This document shows positions 9,216-17,626 of a stretch of DNA of 64,000 nt, piece after piece (positions within the stretch are counted from its first letter, which is position 1; the number at the start of each line of letters is the position of its first letter). The stretch covers positions 992,001 to 1,056,000 of the forward strand of contig NZ_CP022753.1 of NCBI RefSeq assembly GCF_002263495.1, written 5' to 3'. Both the position numbers and the translations under genes were made by a program. This DNA is from Nocardiopsis gilva YIM 90087. Its GTDB lineage: Bacteria > Actinomycetota > Actinomycetes > Streptosporangiales > Streptosporangiaceae. The notes under the pieces were generated by a model, which was not told the origin of the DNA, ran no database searches, and was given only the letters and a program-made list of their open reading frames with translations.

Positions 9216-10250
9216 TCAGTTCCGGCCGTCATCGGAAGGAGAAGGTGGGGCGGGCGTGGACGGGGTGGGGGAAGGCCGGGGAGCGGGAGAAGAAGGCCGG
9301 TCGCTCGGGAGGTGGCCGGCCGCCGCGACGGGCTCAAGGTATCCATTGGCGACCAGCCAGCGAATACTCGGCAGCTGCGGCGGCTGGGCGAATCCGTCGG
9401 CGGTGACGCGGAAGCGTACGCCCTCGCCCCCGGTGAGAGACGCCTGCGCCTGGAAGGGGTAGGCGACCTGGTAGCGGTGGTAGGCGTCTGCGTCATTCCG
9501 GACGGTTCCGGGGAGGCCACGCTCGGCGAAGGGCGTGCCGTCGGGGAAGAACAGGGAGCCGCTCTCCTGGCCGTAGGCGTCCACCACCTGGCCCGGCTCA
9601 AGGGTCACGCGACTCGGGGTGCCAGCTCGCCCATCGATCTTCTCCCGGACGGACGTGGCGAGTTCGGAGGTCTGCTCGGAGGCCTTCTGCTCCTCCTCGT
9701 CGCTGAGCACGCGGGGGTCGGCGGCGCCCGTCACCAGCTCCAGGTACAGCCAGCGTGCGGCCTCGTCCTCTGTGCGGAACTCGGCGCCGGTGCGTCCCTG
9801 CGCGAACTCGACGATGCCGATGGAGTAGCCGTCGGCGCCTTCCTTGGTCAGCAGGTAGTAGCTGGAAGCAGTGGCCGGGTCGGGGCGGTCGTCGCCGGGG
9901 AGGACGTAGAGGTCCGGGGGCACGTGGGCCCGGTCGAGCTCCTTCCGCAGCATCGGGAAGGTGACCTCGGCACCGATCCAGTCGGCGGGGAGGGGCGCGG
10001 TCGCGGCGTTGGGACCGGCCGCCTGCTGCTCCTGCTGTTCCTTCTGGCTTTTGAGGTGGTTCTGCAGGAACGACCAGCCGACCGTGCCCGCGCAGATGAC
10101 AGCGGATACGACCAGGCTGGCAATGATCTTTCCGATGTTCTCGTCGAGGCGTCGGCGGGTGCGCTGGGGGCCGAAGAACACGGCTTCGCGGAGTCGCTTG
10201 CGGCGCACGGCGGTCGACTCCAGCAGCTGACTGTCGTAGTCGCGTGCCAT
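9216..10250 (-). CDS. Membrane-anchored TNT-like domain protein of the T7SS operon
   Basis: A 344-residue protein. A basic cytoplasmic N-terminus (RRKRLREAVFFGPQRTRRR) is followed by one membrane helix near residues 38-62, an extracytoplasmic region, and a C-terminal domain at about 205-310 resembling the tuberculosis necrotizing toxin (TNT) NAD glycohydrolase fold: GQVVDAYGQESGSLFFPDGT, PFAERGLPG, YHRYQV and the end IRWLVANGYLEP. The tail is a Pro/Ser-rich stretch. The Arg normally before the FG of TNT is Ala here, and the FGQPGGGxQ segment is replaced by TGGEGVRF, so catalytic activity is doubtful. The N-terminal topology resembles EccB, but its repeats are absent. ATG follows GGAG. Confidence 0.72.
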   Translation of the reverse strand: MARDYDSQLLESTAVRRKRLREAVFFGPQRTRRRLDENIGKIIASLVVSAVICAGTVGWSFLQNHLKSQKEQQEQQAAGPNAATAPLPADWIGAEVTFPMLRKELDRAHVPPDLYVLPGDDRPDPATASSYYLLTKEGADGYSIGIVEFAQGRTGAEFRTEDEAARWLYLELVTGAADPRVLSDEEEQKASEQTSELATSVREKIDGRAGTPSRVTLEPGQVVDAYGQESGSLFFPDGTPFAERGLPGTVRNDADAYHRYQVAYPFQAQASLTGGEGVRFRVTADGFAQPPQLPSIRWLVANGYLEPVAAAGHLPSDRPSSPAPRPSPTPSTPAPPSPSDDGRN

Positions 10251-10499
10251 CGCAGACTCCCTTCGAGGCCTCGGCGGTGGTTTGTCCCTACCGGATCGCG
10301 ATCACGCGCACGGCACGCGGCGGGACGCGGAGTACGGAGGTGATGGACCACGGAACGGGAAACGCACGGAACGGGAGGGGCGTCCGTCGCGTGGACGGAC
10401 ACCCCTCCCGTGGACGCATGTGGTGCCTCTCGATACTTCCAGACCTCCCGGACCACCGCACACTCAGGGGTGGGCTGACCAGGGAGGAGGCGTCAGACG

Positions 10500-10805
10500 T
10501 CAGATGCCCTGGACCGCTGCGCTGGCACGGCCGAGCGTGGACTGGGCGGTGCCGTCGTTGGTCTCCAGGGTCTCGCGGACGAGCCGGATGATGTCGCGGA
10601 CCTCATTGCCCGCGTTGTGCCACTTCAGTTCCTTCTCGCTGTACTCGTCGGAGACGCCAGTGGCCTCGAAGTCGGCCATCGCCTTGCTCACGTCGACGTC
10701 GTGCTCACCGATGAGGGATTCCAGCCGCGACATGACGGCGTGGATGTTGGTCTGGGACTCCTGCGAGGCGCCGAGGTCGTAGCTGTTGCGTCCGTTGCCG
10801 CTCAT
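10500..10805 (-). CDS. WXG100-family protein, T7SS
   Basis: A 101-residue helical-hairpin protein of ESAT-6 size. Helix 1 runs about 12-45, a turn follows at KELKWHNAGNEV, then helix 2 (RDIIRLVRETLETND). The W at the turn stands where the WxG motif normally lies, but the exact motif is altered to WHN. ATG follows AAGGAG. With the next gene upstream it forms the usual tandem pair whose products dimerise and are exported by the EccC/EccD machine. Confidence 0.78.
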   Translation of the reverse strand: MSGNGRNSYDLGASQESQTNIHAVMSRLESLIGEHDVDVSKAMADFEATGVSDEYSEKELKWHNAGNEVRDIIRLVRETLETNDGTAQSTLGRASAAVQGI

Positions 10806-10876
10806 TGAGGGAACTCAACTCCTTGGAACACGGTGGGGATCGTTCGGGGAGGGACCCGGGGTCACGTCGGGCGCGG

Positions 10877-11212
10877 TCAGGCCGTCCGGAACTTCGCGGC
10901 GTCGAAGTTGGCCGCTGACATGTTGCGATTGGCGTCGTCGGCCATGTTCTGGTTACCGCTCGAGAAGGCCGACTGCATGCCGTACTGCCCCTCGTTGACG
11001 CGACCGAGGCCGGAGTTGAGGTCGGCAGTGATCCCGTCGGCACGGGCCTTGAACGAGTCGAAGGCGGCCTTCCCCGCGCCGTTGAACTTCCCGGACAGCG
11101 GCTCGGCCGCCTGGATCAGCTGCGTGATCAGGTTGCTCAGTTCGTCGGTCGCCCCCGAGGTACTGCGGGCCAGGGTCGTCAGGGTCTGGTCGCCGAAGTC
11201 CCAACGTGACAT
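10877..11212 (-). CDS. WXG100-family protein, first gene of the T7SS operon
   Basis: A 111-residue WXG100-like protein starting MSRWDFGDQTL. Helix 1 leads to the turn KFNGAGKAAF, where FNG replaces WxG. A second long helix and a polar C-terminus (MAAD-like NQNMADDANRNMSAANFDA) follow. The ATG at 11212 was chosen because it gives the standard ESAT-6 length; the frame runs about 66 codons further upstream with no sensible start. It heads the leftward operon, 71 bp before its partner WXG100 gene, and is divergent from the effector module starting at 11460. Confidence 0.8.
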   Translation of the reverse strand: MSRWDFGDQTLTTLARSTSGATDELSNLITQLIQAAEPLSGKFNGAGKAAFDSFKARADGITADLNSGLGRVNEGQYGMQSAFSSGNQNMADDANRNMSAANFDAAKFRTA

Positions 11213-11459
11213 CTCTTCACCCGTTCCTCGTCGTCCATCGGTTGCGGGGGTCGGGGCCGCCCGCGCGTTCGCTGAGCCACCACTGGCGGACAGGGGGCTC
11301 TCGGGGGTCGGACGCGCACAGCGGACCGCTGGTTTCCTGTGGTGGGCGTGACCGTAATTAATACAGCTGCTCTCACCGTGCGTCGTCAAGCATAGGCATA
11401 ATGCCGACAAACGGAACTCGGCGGATGCGGGTGAGCACGCTGCGCATGTGGGGAGATCG

Positions 11460-11798
11460 ATGAAGTTTCAGCAGGTAGACCCGGGCGAGTGGGACTCCGC
11501 CGAACCTTCTGCCGCGGCCGAGGGGCGTCCGGCACCGGATGTGTCCTCAGGCACACCCGACTCCGCTGAACAGATGGATCCAGCAGCCCGGCTCAGCGCA
11601 GCGGCATCCCTATTGACCTGCGATATCGGCCGCGATGCTGCCAGCGCGAGCGAATCGATCGCGGCGTTGATGCAGCGAATCGCCGACCGCAACCGAAAGT
11701 CGACCGATTTCGGCCACCCCGCCCCACCACCCCCACCCACGACCTTCCGCGCCGACCGCTTCGCAGGGTCCCCGCCACCGGAAGGTGCCTCCGACTAG
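11460..11798 (+). CDS. Small hypothetical protein heading the T7SS effector module
   Basis: A 112-residue protein, ATG at 11460 after GGGGAG. It is rich in Ala, Ser and Pro with one clear amphipathic helix (ASESIAALMQRIADRNRKS) and a Pro-rich tail. No family is recognised. Its stop TAG lies inside the CTAG target duplication of the following insertion element; removing the element restores the same stop, so the insertion left this protein intact. It is divergent from the WXG100 operon and precedes the DUF6507-like and toxin genes, so it is probably a chaperone-like or secreted partner of the module. Confidence 0.55.
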   Translation: MKFQQVDPGEWDSAEPSAAAEGRPAPDVSSGTPDSAEQMDPAARLSAAASLLTCDIGRDAASASESIAALMQRIADRNRKSTDFGHPAPPPPPTTFRADRFAGSPPPEGASD

Positions 11799-12726
11799 GG
11801 CCTGTTTTTTGAATCGGCGGGTGGAGTGGGGCTCGCGCTGGCAATCTTGGTGAGCGTGTCCGGCCGTCATGAACTCACCGATGCCGAGTGGGCCCTGCTC
11901 GCCCCGCTCATGCCCGACAACCCGCCCAAAGGCGGCCAATGGGCCGACCACCGCCGCGTCATCAACGCCGTGCTGTTCCGAACCCGCACCGGGATCCCCT
12001 GGCGTGACCTGCCCGAACGCTACGGCCCCTGGGAGACCGCGGCCGGGCGCCACCGCCGCTGGTGCCTGGACGGCACCTGGCAAAGGATCGCCGACCGGCT
12101 GCGCATCGACGCCGCCACCGGAGAAGACCTGGTGGTCGGCATCGACTCCACCAGCGTGCGCGCCCACTCCCACGCCGCCGGAGCCGCGAAAAAGGGAAGC
12201 GGTACGGGACGAAGCGGACGGCTCGGAAGCACTGGGACGTTCCCGGGCGGGCTGACCACCAAGATCCACCTGATCGCCGACCAGCGCAGGCGGCCGCTGG
12301 TGACCGCGACCAGCCCCGGCCAGCGCGGTGACGCGCCCATGTTCGAGCCGCTGATGGTCGCCCTGCACCTGCCCCGCTCGGTCGGGCGCCCCCGGACCAG
12401 GCCCGACCGGCTGCTCGCGGACAAGGCCTACTCCTCAGCGGCGATCCGCTCCCACCTGAGCAGGCGCGGTATCAAGGCGACCATTGCCCAGCCCGCCGAC
12501 CAGCGGGCCAATCGCAGGCGCAGGGGATCGGCGGGCGGTCGGCCCCGGCTTTCGACCGGGGTGCCTACCGCGGCCGCAACACTGTAGAACGGGCGATCAA
12601 CCTGCTCAAGCAGAACCGGGCCGTGGCCACCAGGTACGACAAGCGCGCCGCGATCTACGACGGGACCGTCCAGCTCGCCTCGATACGGATCTGGCTACGC
12701 GACCTCACCCGTTCGAAAAACACTGC
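11799..12726 (+). mobile_element. IS5-type insertion sequence, 928 bp, flanked by CTAG duplications
   Basis: The element carries an IS5-family DDE transposase gene. Imperfect terminal inverted repeats are visible (GGCCTGTTTTTTGAA at the left against GCAGTGTTTTTCGAA read inward from the right, 11 of 15 matching). The 4-bp sequence CTAG stands directly outside both ends (11795-11798 and 12727-12730), as expected for a target duplication; the IS5 group is known to favour YTAR targets. The insertion separates the small gene at 11460 from the DUF6507-like gene at 12882. Confidence 0.85.
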
Positions 12727-12730
12727 CTAG
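11850..12730 (+). pseudogene. IS5-family transposase split by a -1 frameshift
   Basis: DDE transposase of the IS5 family. The first frame gives the N-terminal HTH-like part (ELTDAEWALLAPLMPDN, GIPWRDLPERYGPWE), the first catalytic Asp (VVGIDSTSVRAH) and the second (DRLLADKAYSSAAIR). It then leaves the family pattern after GGRP at about 12545. The -1 frame restores it: PAFDRGAYRGRNTVERAINL, holding the catalytic Glu in NTVER, to the C-terminus SIRIWLRDLTRSKNTA. The shift lies at a CCCC run, so programmed slippage is possible, but a decayed gene is at least as likely. The C-terminal stop codon is supplied by the flanking CTAG copy. The GTG start at 11850 is tentative. Confidence 0.82.
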
Positions 12731-12881
12731 ACAGGACCACCGCTCAACACCGCCCTATGGCCGAAGGCGGCCACGATGCCGCATGCATCGGATTGGAACT
12801 GTCGCTACCGTTCGGTAGTCATATCTGGGCGCGCAGTTACAGCAATATCGGCCTCACGGAGCCGCACGGGAGGACAAGTAC

Positions 12882-13250
12882 GTGAGCGGGTGGGACATCA
12901 ACCCCGAGGGTGTCGGCGGCGTTCTGCAGACGGTCTCCGGTCACCTGGGCGACGAGGAGGGGACCGAAGGTCTGACCTCCGACATCAAGTCGTTCGGCAA
13001 TCACATCGAAACGGCGGCCGTCAAGGCGGACAGCGGACCGATCGGAACCGCGTTGCATGGGTTCTTCGACAAGTACTCGGAAGAGATGCGGGCCATGGCG
13101 TCCAAGACCGCCAGCGCAGTCAACGGGTGCGGCAACGCGGTGAGCGCCTACATGGACGGGAACCTCGAAATGGCCGCGGAAGCCCAGAGCAATGCCGGAA
13201 CCGTCGAGGACCCGGGCCTGAACCGCCCGAAGGGCGCCGAGCTGCAATAA
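12882..13250 (+). CDS. DUF6507-like T7SS-associated protein
   Basis: A 122-residue helical protein starting with GTG after GGGAGGAC. The opening MSGWDINPEGVGGVLQTVSG and the long helical middle match the actinobacterial family (DUF6507-like) that sits before large T7SS polymorphic toxins. Its size and helical-hairpin look are those of a WXG100-type partner, and the FFDKYSEEMRAMASK segment is the likely second helix. It is probably the export partner or chaperone of the toxin that starts about 80 bp later. The family name is from memory; function is inferred from position. Confidence 0.65.
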   Translation: MSGWDINPEGVGGVLQTVSGHLGDEEGTEGLTSDIKSFGNHIETAAVKADSGPIGTALHGFFDKYSEEMRAMASKTASAVNGCGNAVSAYMDGNLEMAAEAQSNAGTVEDPGLNRPKGAELQ

Positions 13251-13332
13251 CCCCCCATTGGTAGGCGGCACGGCCGCTCCTCCACGATCCCCTTCCCCCG
13301 CACATGCAGCGCAACAGGATGGCGAGGCGTCG

Positions 13333-15798
13333 TTGAGCGACTCCGAGATGGTCAACTTCAAGAAGGTCTTTGTTCCCGACGTTGACCCCGATGAACTGGA
13401 AACGGCCGCCGCCGGACTCAAGAAGGACGGCAGCAACATCGCCGACGCCGGCAACGACATCAAGTCCGCCTGGCAGGGCCTGAGCGAGGTCTATTCCGCC
13501 CCCGAATCCGAGCAGCTGCTGTCGGCGATCAACCCGGTGGCCACCAAGGGCGACGACATTGATGACGCCACGAGCACGGTGGCAGACGCGCTGCTCACCT
13601 TCGCCGAGAAGGCCCGCAAGCTCAAGAAGCGCTTGGAAAACCTCAGGCACGATGCGCTTCTGTTCTTTGCAGCTCACAGCAGTGACGAGGACTGGGCCGA
13701 CGACGAGGATCTGCGCGAGGAGAACAACAAGCGCAAGACCGACATCGATGCCGCTTTCCTCGAATACCAGGCGGCTGAGCGGGAGTGCGCCAACAAGATC
13801 ACTCCGCTGTACGACGGCCCTGAGTTCGTCGCGGACAACGGCGAGATCATCCCCGCAGGCAAGAAGGCCTACGGGGTTGAAGAGATCCCCGAAGAGGCGG
13901 CGATGCCCTGGGGCTCCACCGTGGAGCCGGATTCCAACTTTTTCCTTGACCTAGGTACCGCACTTTGGGAATTCACACCGCTGGCTATGGGCTGGGACGC
14001 TGGGGTTAACGCAGCGTACGCGTCAGGCTTCTATACCGACGAGGGCTGGGGCGTGGAGTCCGCAGAGGAGTGGTGGGGAAACGTGATGGCCCACCATGAC
14101 GAGACGAACAAGAATATGCGGGCATTGGTGGGCCAGGTCAAGGTTCAAGGCACTGGTCCCGGACTTTGGGGCGAATGGGAGTTCAGAGAGGGCGTAGCCG
14201 ACGAAGCGTGGAGCGGCGTGTGGGACGGTATGACTGGCTTGAGCCAGTGGGATGATCGTCCGGGATACACCATCGGGACCTCCGTTATGACGACGATCAG
14301 CTTTATCGGTGGTGCTGCTGGATTGGCCCGTGGGGGAACCCGGGCGTTGGCCACGGCTGGTCGGGCTATCAGCAAGTGGAAACCGGGCCTTGGCTCCTTC
14401 AACCCCAATGGCGGTGTGCCCACCCTGGGAAGAGGAAAGTTCCCGAACCCATCGTTGGACTTCGGCGGCGAGCACGGCGCTTCGCCAGGCTTTGGCACCC
14501 ACGAGTCCTCGGGAACTGATCACGGTCCTTCGGCCAACAGTGGTCAGGGATCTCCCAGCGAGGGTTATCAGGGATCCAGCCCTGATTCCTCGGGAGACGG
14601 GCTGCCTGGCCGTCAGCAGGAAGGACCGGGGCAGTCGGGACACACCCCCGACAGCAATGGCGCCCACAGCTCCTCAGCCGGTAACGACCACGGGACACAG
14701 CCCGACTCCTCGCCCGAACCGCGTGTGAACCAGGAGTCTCAGACCCAGCACGGCCAGGCTCCCTCCACTCCCGCCCAGAGAAACGGCTCCACGACACCGG
14801 AGCGCCACGACGAGGCCGGAGTCGGTTCCCGCGAAGGAGCCTCGGACAGCTCTGCCCCGGCTCGTGACAACCACGCCAACACCGACCGAACCACTACCGA
14901 AGTCCAGCGCGACATCTCGCGGCTCGAGGAGCTGACGAAGAAGCACGATGGCAACATCGACGCAGCCCTAGACGAACTCGCGCGCGAACGCCAACCCGAA
15001 CTCGTCGGTGCAGGGGCTCGACATGGAGACATGGGACCCACCGCCTCCGCAGGAGACGGTCCGGGATCCCCGAACTCGGGCACAGGACACGGCGGGGAAC
15101 ACTTGTACACGCCACAGGAGTCGGTCTCACATGGAGGCAGCATTCGCCCAGACTCCGGCGGTTCGACAGGAGGAGGGCATGGCTTCGGCCAGGACTCCTC
15201 GGGGACTCCAGGAAACGGTAGTAGCGGCGTTGGGCCAGCTGATGACCACGGGATTGGCAGTGGTGGCAGCGGATCCACGCCAGATGGCGGAGTGGGTAGC
15301 GTCAAGCCGTCGAAACCCATACTCGCGGGCATAGGCGAATCCGTTCCACACGAAGGCCGTCTGCCTCGCCCAGAAGACCTCCCGCCTGGAACACGAAAGC
15401 ATCCGACAGTGGAAGAATTGCGTGATCGGACTGGCGAGGGGTGGGAATACTACGATAGTAAAGAACGTGAGATCGCCGAGTTCCTCCAGGAACATGGGAT
15501 CGAGGTGCGCTCTGTAGATGTCGCCCGCTCGGATGGAGTGAAGTCACCAGACTCCGTTATTGAGGGAACCAACTCAACGCTCGAATTTAAGACTGTTGAG
15601 ACATCTTCGAAAAACGCATTGATTCAGAACATTCGAAAGGGTCGTGACCAGTCAAGCCGACTCGCCATCGATCTTCGGGCTGGGGGGACGACGCAGGATG
15701 CGGCGATGGCAGGACTCAAGGACGCTCTTCGCAGATATGGTGGGGACCTCGAGGAGATCGTTCTCATTGGTGACGGTTACGTAATCACCTGGCCCTAA
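13333..15798 (+). CDS. T7SS polymorphic toxin with CdiA-C/PD-(D/E)XK nuclease-like C-terminus
   Basis: A 821-residue secreted-toxin architecture. The N-terminal 170 residues are helical and WXG-like (from MVNFKKVFVPDVDPDELE to CANKITPLYDGPEF). A conserved region with WWGNVMAHHDETNKN and a hydrophobic segment (IGTSVMTTISFIGGAAGLAR) follows. Residues about 390-670 are a low-complexity Ser/Gly/His/Asp linker. The last 150 residues form a compact domain with PDSVI and LEFKTV, a PD-(D/E)XK active-site pattern, and IRKGRDQSSRLAIDLR, as in CdiA-type tRNase toxins. It has no N-terminal signal, fitting T7SS export. The TTG at 13333 after GGCGAGG is preferred; ATG 13348 and TTG 13258 are alternatives. 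An immunity candidate follows after 12 bp. Confidence 0.82.
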   Translation: MSDSEMVNFKKVFVPDVDPDELETAAAGLKKDGSNIADAGNDIKSAWQGLSEVYSAPESEQLLSAINPVATKGDDIDDATSTVADALLTFAEKARKLKKRLENLRHDALLFFAAHSSDEDWADDEDLREENNKRKTDIDAAFLEYQAAERECANKITPLYDGPEFVADNGEIIPAGKKAYGVEEIPEEAAMPWGSTVEPDSNFFLDLGTALWEFTPLAMGWDAGVNAAYASGFYTDEGWGVESAEEWWGNVMAHHDETNKNMRALVGQVKVQGTGPGLWGEWEFREGVADEAWSGVWDGMTGLSQWDDRPGYTIGTSVMTTISFIGGAAGLARGGTRALATAGRAISKWKPGLGSFNPNGGVPTLGRGKFPNPSLDFGGEHGASPGFGTHESSGTDHGPSANSGQGSPSEGYQGSSPDSSGDGLPGRQQEGPGQSGHTPDSNGAHSSSAGNDHGTQPDSSPEPRVNQESQTQHGQAPSTPAQRNGSTTPERHDEAGVGSREGASDSSAPARDNHANTDRTTTEVQRDISRLEELTKKHDGNIDAALDELARERQPELVGAGARHGDMGPTASAGDGPGSPNSGTGHGGEHLYTPQESVSHGGSIRPDSGGSTGGGHGFGQDSSGTPGNGSSGVGPADDHGIGSGGSGSTPDGGVGSVKPSKPILAGIGESVPHEGRLPRPEDLPPGTRKHPTVEELRDRTGEGWEYYDSKEREIAEFLQEHGIEVRSVDVARSDGVKSPDSVIEGTNSTLEFKTVETSSKNALIQNIRKGRDQSSRLAIDLRAGGTTQDAAMAGLKDALRRYGGDLEEIVLIGDGYVITWP

Positions 15799-15810
15799 AG
15801 GGAGAAGTAA

Positions 15811-16170
15811 ATGGCACATTCGGAAACAATTATGGTTTCTGCTCAATATGACGAAGTTGTCTCTGTCATGTCCTCCCTTTCTTCGTCGGTCTCGTCGGGC
15901 AGGAGTGGCGACGTCGCGGAGGTTCGCATTGATGACCTCGTGTTGGATGTTGAGTCGTTCGATATTTATGAGGGATTCGCCACAGCGATAGATGTCTACG
16001 GAAAGTCGAGGGAGGGTGCAATCTCGAATGCACGGCATATTTTTGACCTCCTTTCGAAAGTAACGAGCTGGAGAATCGCTCTCGGTTTTGACGAGAAGGA
16101 TAATCCCATTGTTGAGCGGCCCGAGCAGGCGGCTGGGGGTGAAAGGGGGCAGGATGGTGGACGAGCTTGA
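15811..16170 (+). CDS. Candidate cognate immunity protein of the toxin
   Basis: A 119-residue protein starting MAHSETIMVSAQYDE, with GGGAGAAG upstream, only 12 bases after the toxin stop. It is acidic overall (VAEVRIDDLVLDVESFDIYE), small and cytoplasmic, and its base composition is clearly lower in GC than the neighbouring core genes. Size, charge and position are those of immunity proteins that bind and block the C-terminal nuclease inside the producer. No immunity family is recognised; the end (ERPEQAAGGERGQDGGRA) looks disordered. Cognate function is inference. Confidence 0.65.
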   Translation: MAHSETIMVSAQYDEVVSVMSSLSSSVSSGRSGDVAEVRIDDLVLDVESFDIYEGFATAIDVYGKSREGAISNARHIFDLLSKVTSWRIALGFDEKDNPIVERPEQAAGGERGQDGGRA

Positions 16171-16229
16171 GGACGCCCTGCAGGATGGAGTACTTGACTG
16201 TGCGGAAGTGAAGGGAAAGCCAAGCGGAG

Positions 16230-16688
16230 ATGGAGACTGAAATCAAGAGAGGGCACTTGGGTCCTGTTGAGCAACATCAAATTCTTACGAATATCGGGAG
16301 GGAAATCGTTTCGGGTGTGCCTGATAACTGGGAAGGACTTGAATACAGCGCCAAGTCGATCATTAGTGGCACGGCCGATCTCCTTTTGGCCACCTATGAC
16401 GGCGGCCAAACTGAGTCAATAGACATGCCCGACAGTATCTTGGGAATGTTGAGGGAACTGCGCGCTGGCATGTACCAAGAAGCCAAGGGTACGTGTTCAA
16501 TGAAATACACCATCGTGCGTCCTGGTAACTTCAATACCGAGTTCAACTATGATAATGACCCGGGATTCACGTTTGAGCCGACGCCAGAGGAATTCGTGCG
16601 TGATCTTCAATGCTTCCCTCGTGATGATGAATACATTCCCGCCTGGCTGCGCGAGAAAATTCGGGCCGCTGAAGAGGGCGGTGAATAA
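16230..16688 (+). CDS. YezG/DUF600-like immunity protein
   Basis: A 152-residue acidic protein. The pattern VSGVPDNWEGLEYSAKSI, then FNTEFNYDNDPGFTFEP, DLQCFPRDDEYIPAWLREKI is that of the YezG (DUF600) immunity family, which protects against YeeF-type nuclease toxins secreted by T7SS. It lies 60 bp after the first immunity candidate. No second toxin is present, so it looks like an orphan immunity gene, either kept against rivals or left from toxin-domain replacement. ATG at 16230; the ribosome site (AGCGGAG) is weak. Confidence 0.72.
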   Translation: METEIKRGHLGPVEQHQILTNIGREIVSGVPDNWEGLEYSAKSIISGTADLLLATYDGGQTESIDMPDSILGMLRELRAGMYQEAKGTCSMKYTIVRPGNFNTEFNYDNDPGFTFEPTPEEFVRDLQCFPRDDEYIPAWLREKIRAAEEGGE

Positions 16689-16704
16689 GAAGCGTGGCCG
16701 GTGA

Positions 16705-16893
16705 TTTCACTGGGGTCTGGAGGATTTCTGCCTGGCCTATGACGCTGAACTTCACGGACCCGAACTCAGTATCGAGGTCGAGTCGCCGTGTATTGCCGGT
16801 ATCCTGCTGAAGCGCCCCTGGGTCGGCGAGTTTGATACCTGGGTCGAGGTGCCGCGAGGATGCTTAGTGCGTGCTCCCACCACCGGGAAATGA
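16705..16893 (+). pseudogene. Possible remnant reading frame after the immunity genes
   Basis: A frame of 62 codons with actinobacterial codon use but no start codon, bounded upstream by an in-frame TGA at 16702. It includes PELSIEVESPCIAGILLKRP, followed by WVGEFDTWVEVP and ends at TGA 16891. The pattern looks like the C-terminal end of a small globular protein, possibly another immunity gene cut off at its 5' side. No family is recognised. Confidence 0.4.
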
Positions 16894-16942
16894 GGGGATC
16901 TCGCTGAGTTCTCGGTGGCGGGGGCGGTCGAGTGGGGCTTCG

Positions 16943-17626
16943 TTAGTTCCCGGAGCTGCTTTTTCCTGACCGGTAGTGCATCCGCGCGTCCTTGGTCAGC
17001 GTGAATGAGACGATGAGGACGCTCATGACGAGGGTTGCGACGGCGCCGATGTTGTTTCCGTTCTGCCCATCGGATACAGCGGAACCGATAAATGCGACGA
17101 TGCCCAGCGCGGCAAGTGCTGAGTGGAAGCAGGCGATGGTCCACATGACCGCTTGCGAGCGCTTGACCGCGAGGAGGCCGAGGACGAACGAGGAAATCCC
17201 GATCGCCACGGCCAAGGCACCGACGATTCCGAGCACAGTCGATAGGGTCGCATTGCTTGACCCGGGAGCGGCGGTATGGCCGACGATGAAGCTGCCGAAG
17301 CTGACGAAAAGGCCCGCGGCGAGCTCAAGAGCTCCGAGGATGAACATGAGGATGCGGGCATTGGTGACTGACTGGGGTGGCCTGGGCTTGGCTGGCTGTT
17401 GCCAGTAGGGAGTGCCGTATGGCGCCGCTGGATAGCCGGGGTAGCCGGTCGGGTAGGGCTGTCCGGGCTGGGGAGCCTGCGGGTGCTGAGGGAACGGTTG
17501 GGCGTACTGGCCAGAGGCAAGCTGCGCTTGTTGCCCCGCGTTGGGTGGTGCGTACGGCCCCGGGTTGGGCTGCGCGTGCGGTCCGCCGGGTGGGGGAGCG
17601 GCGGGGTCAGGATGTTCAGGATGCAC
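16943..17626 (-). CDS. Proline-rich four-helix membrane protein
   Basis: A 227-residue membrane protein. The N-terminal 80 residues are a Pro/Gln/Tyr/Gly-rich cytoplasmic stretch (QPYPTGYPGYPAAPYGTPYW). Four hydrophobic helices follow (ILMFILGALELAAGLFVSFG; LSTVLGIVGALAVAIGI; a third around MWTIACFHSALAALGIVAFI; and GAVATLVMSVLIVSFTL). The GTG at 17626 follows CAGGAGACG. Such Pro-rich/DUF4064-like small membrane proteins are frequent in actinomycetes and have no known role. It closes off the effector module from the BlaI region. Confidence 0.7.
   Translation of the reverse strand: MHPEHPDPAAPPPGGPHAQPNPGPYAPPNAGQQAQLASGQYAQPFPQHPQAPQPGQPYPTGYPGYPAAPYGTPYWQQPAKPRPPQSVTNARILMFILGALELAAGLFVSFGSFIVGHTAAPGSSNATLSTVLGIVGALAVAIGISSFVLGLLAVKRSQAVMWTIACFHSALAALGIVAFIGSAVSDGQNGNNIGAVATLVMSVLIVSFTLTKDARMHYRSGKSSSGN

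Noticed and set aside
9216..10250. Annotation as EccB
   Set aside because: N-terminal topology fits, but the EccB repeats are not visible and the C-terminal part reads as TNT-like.
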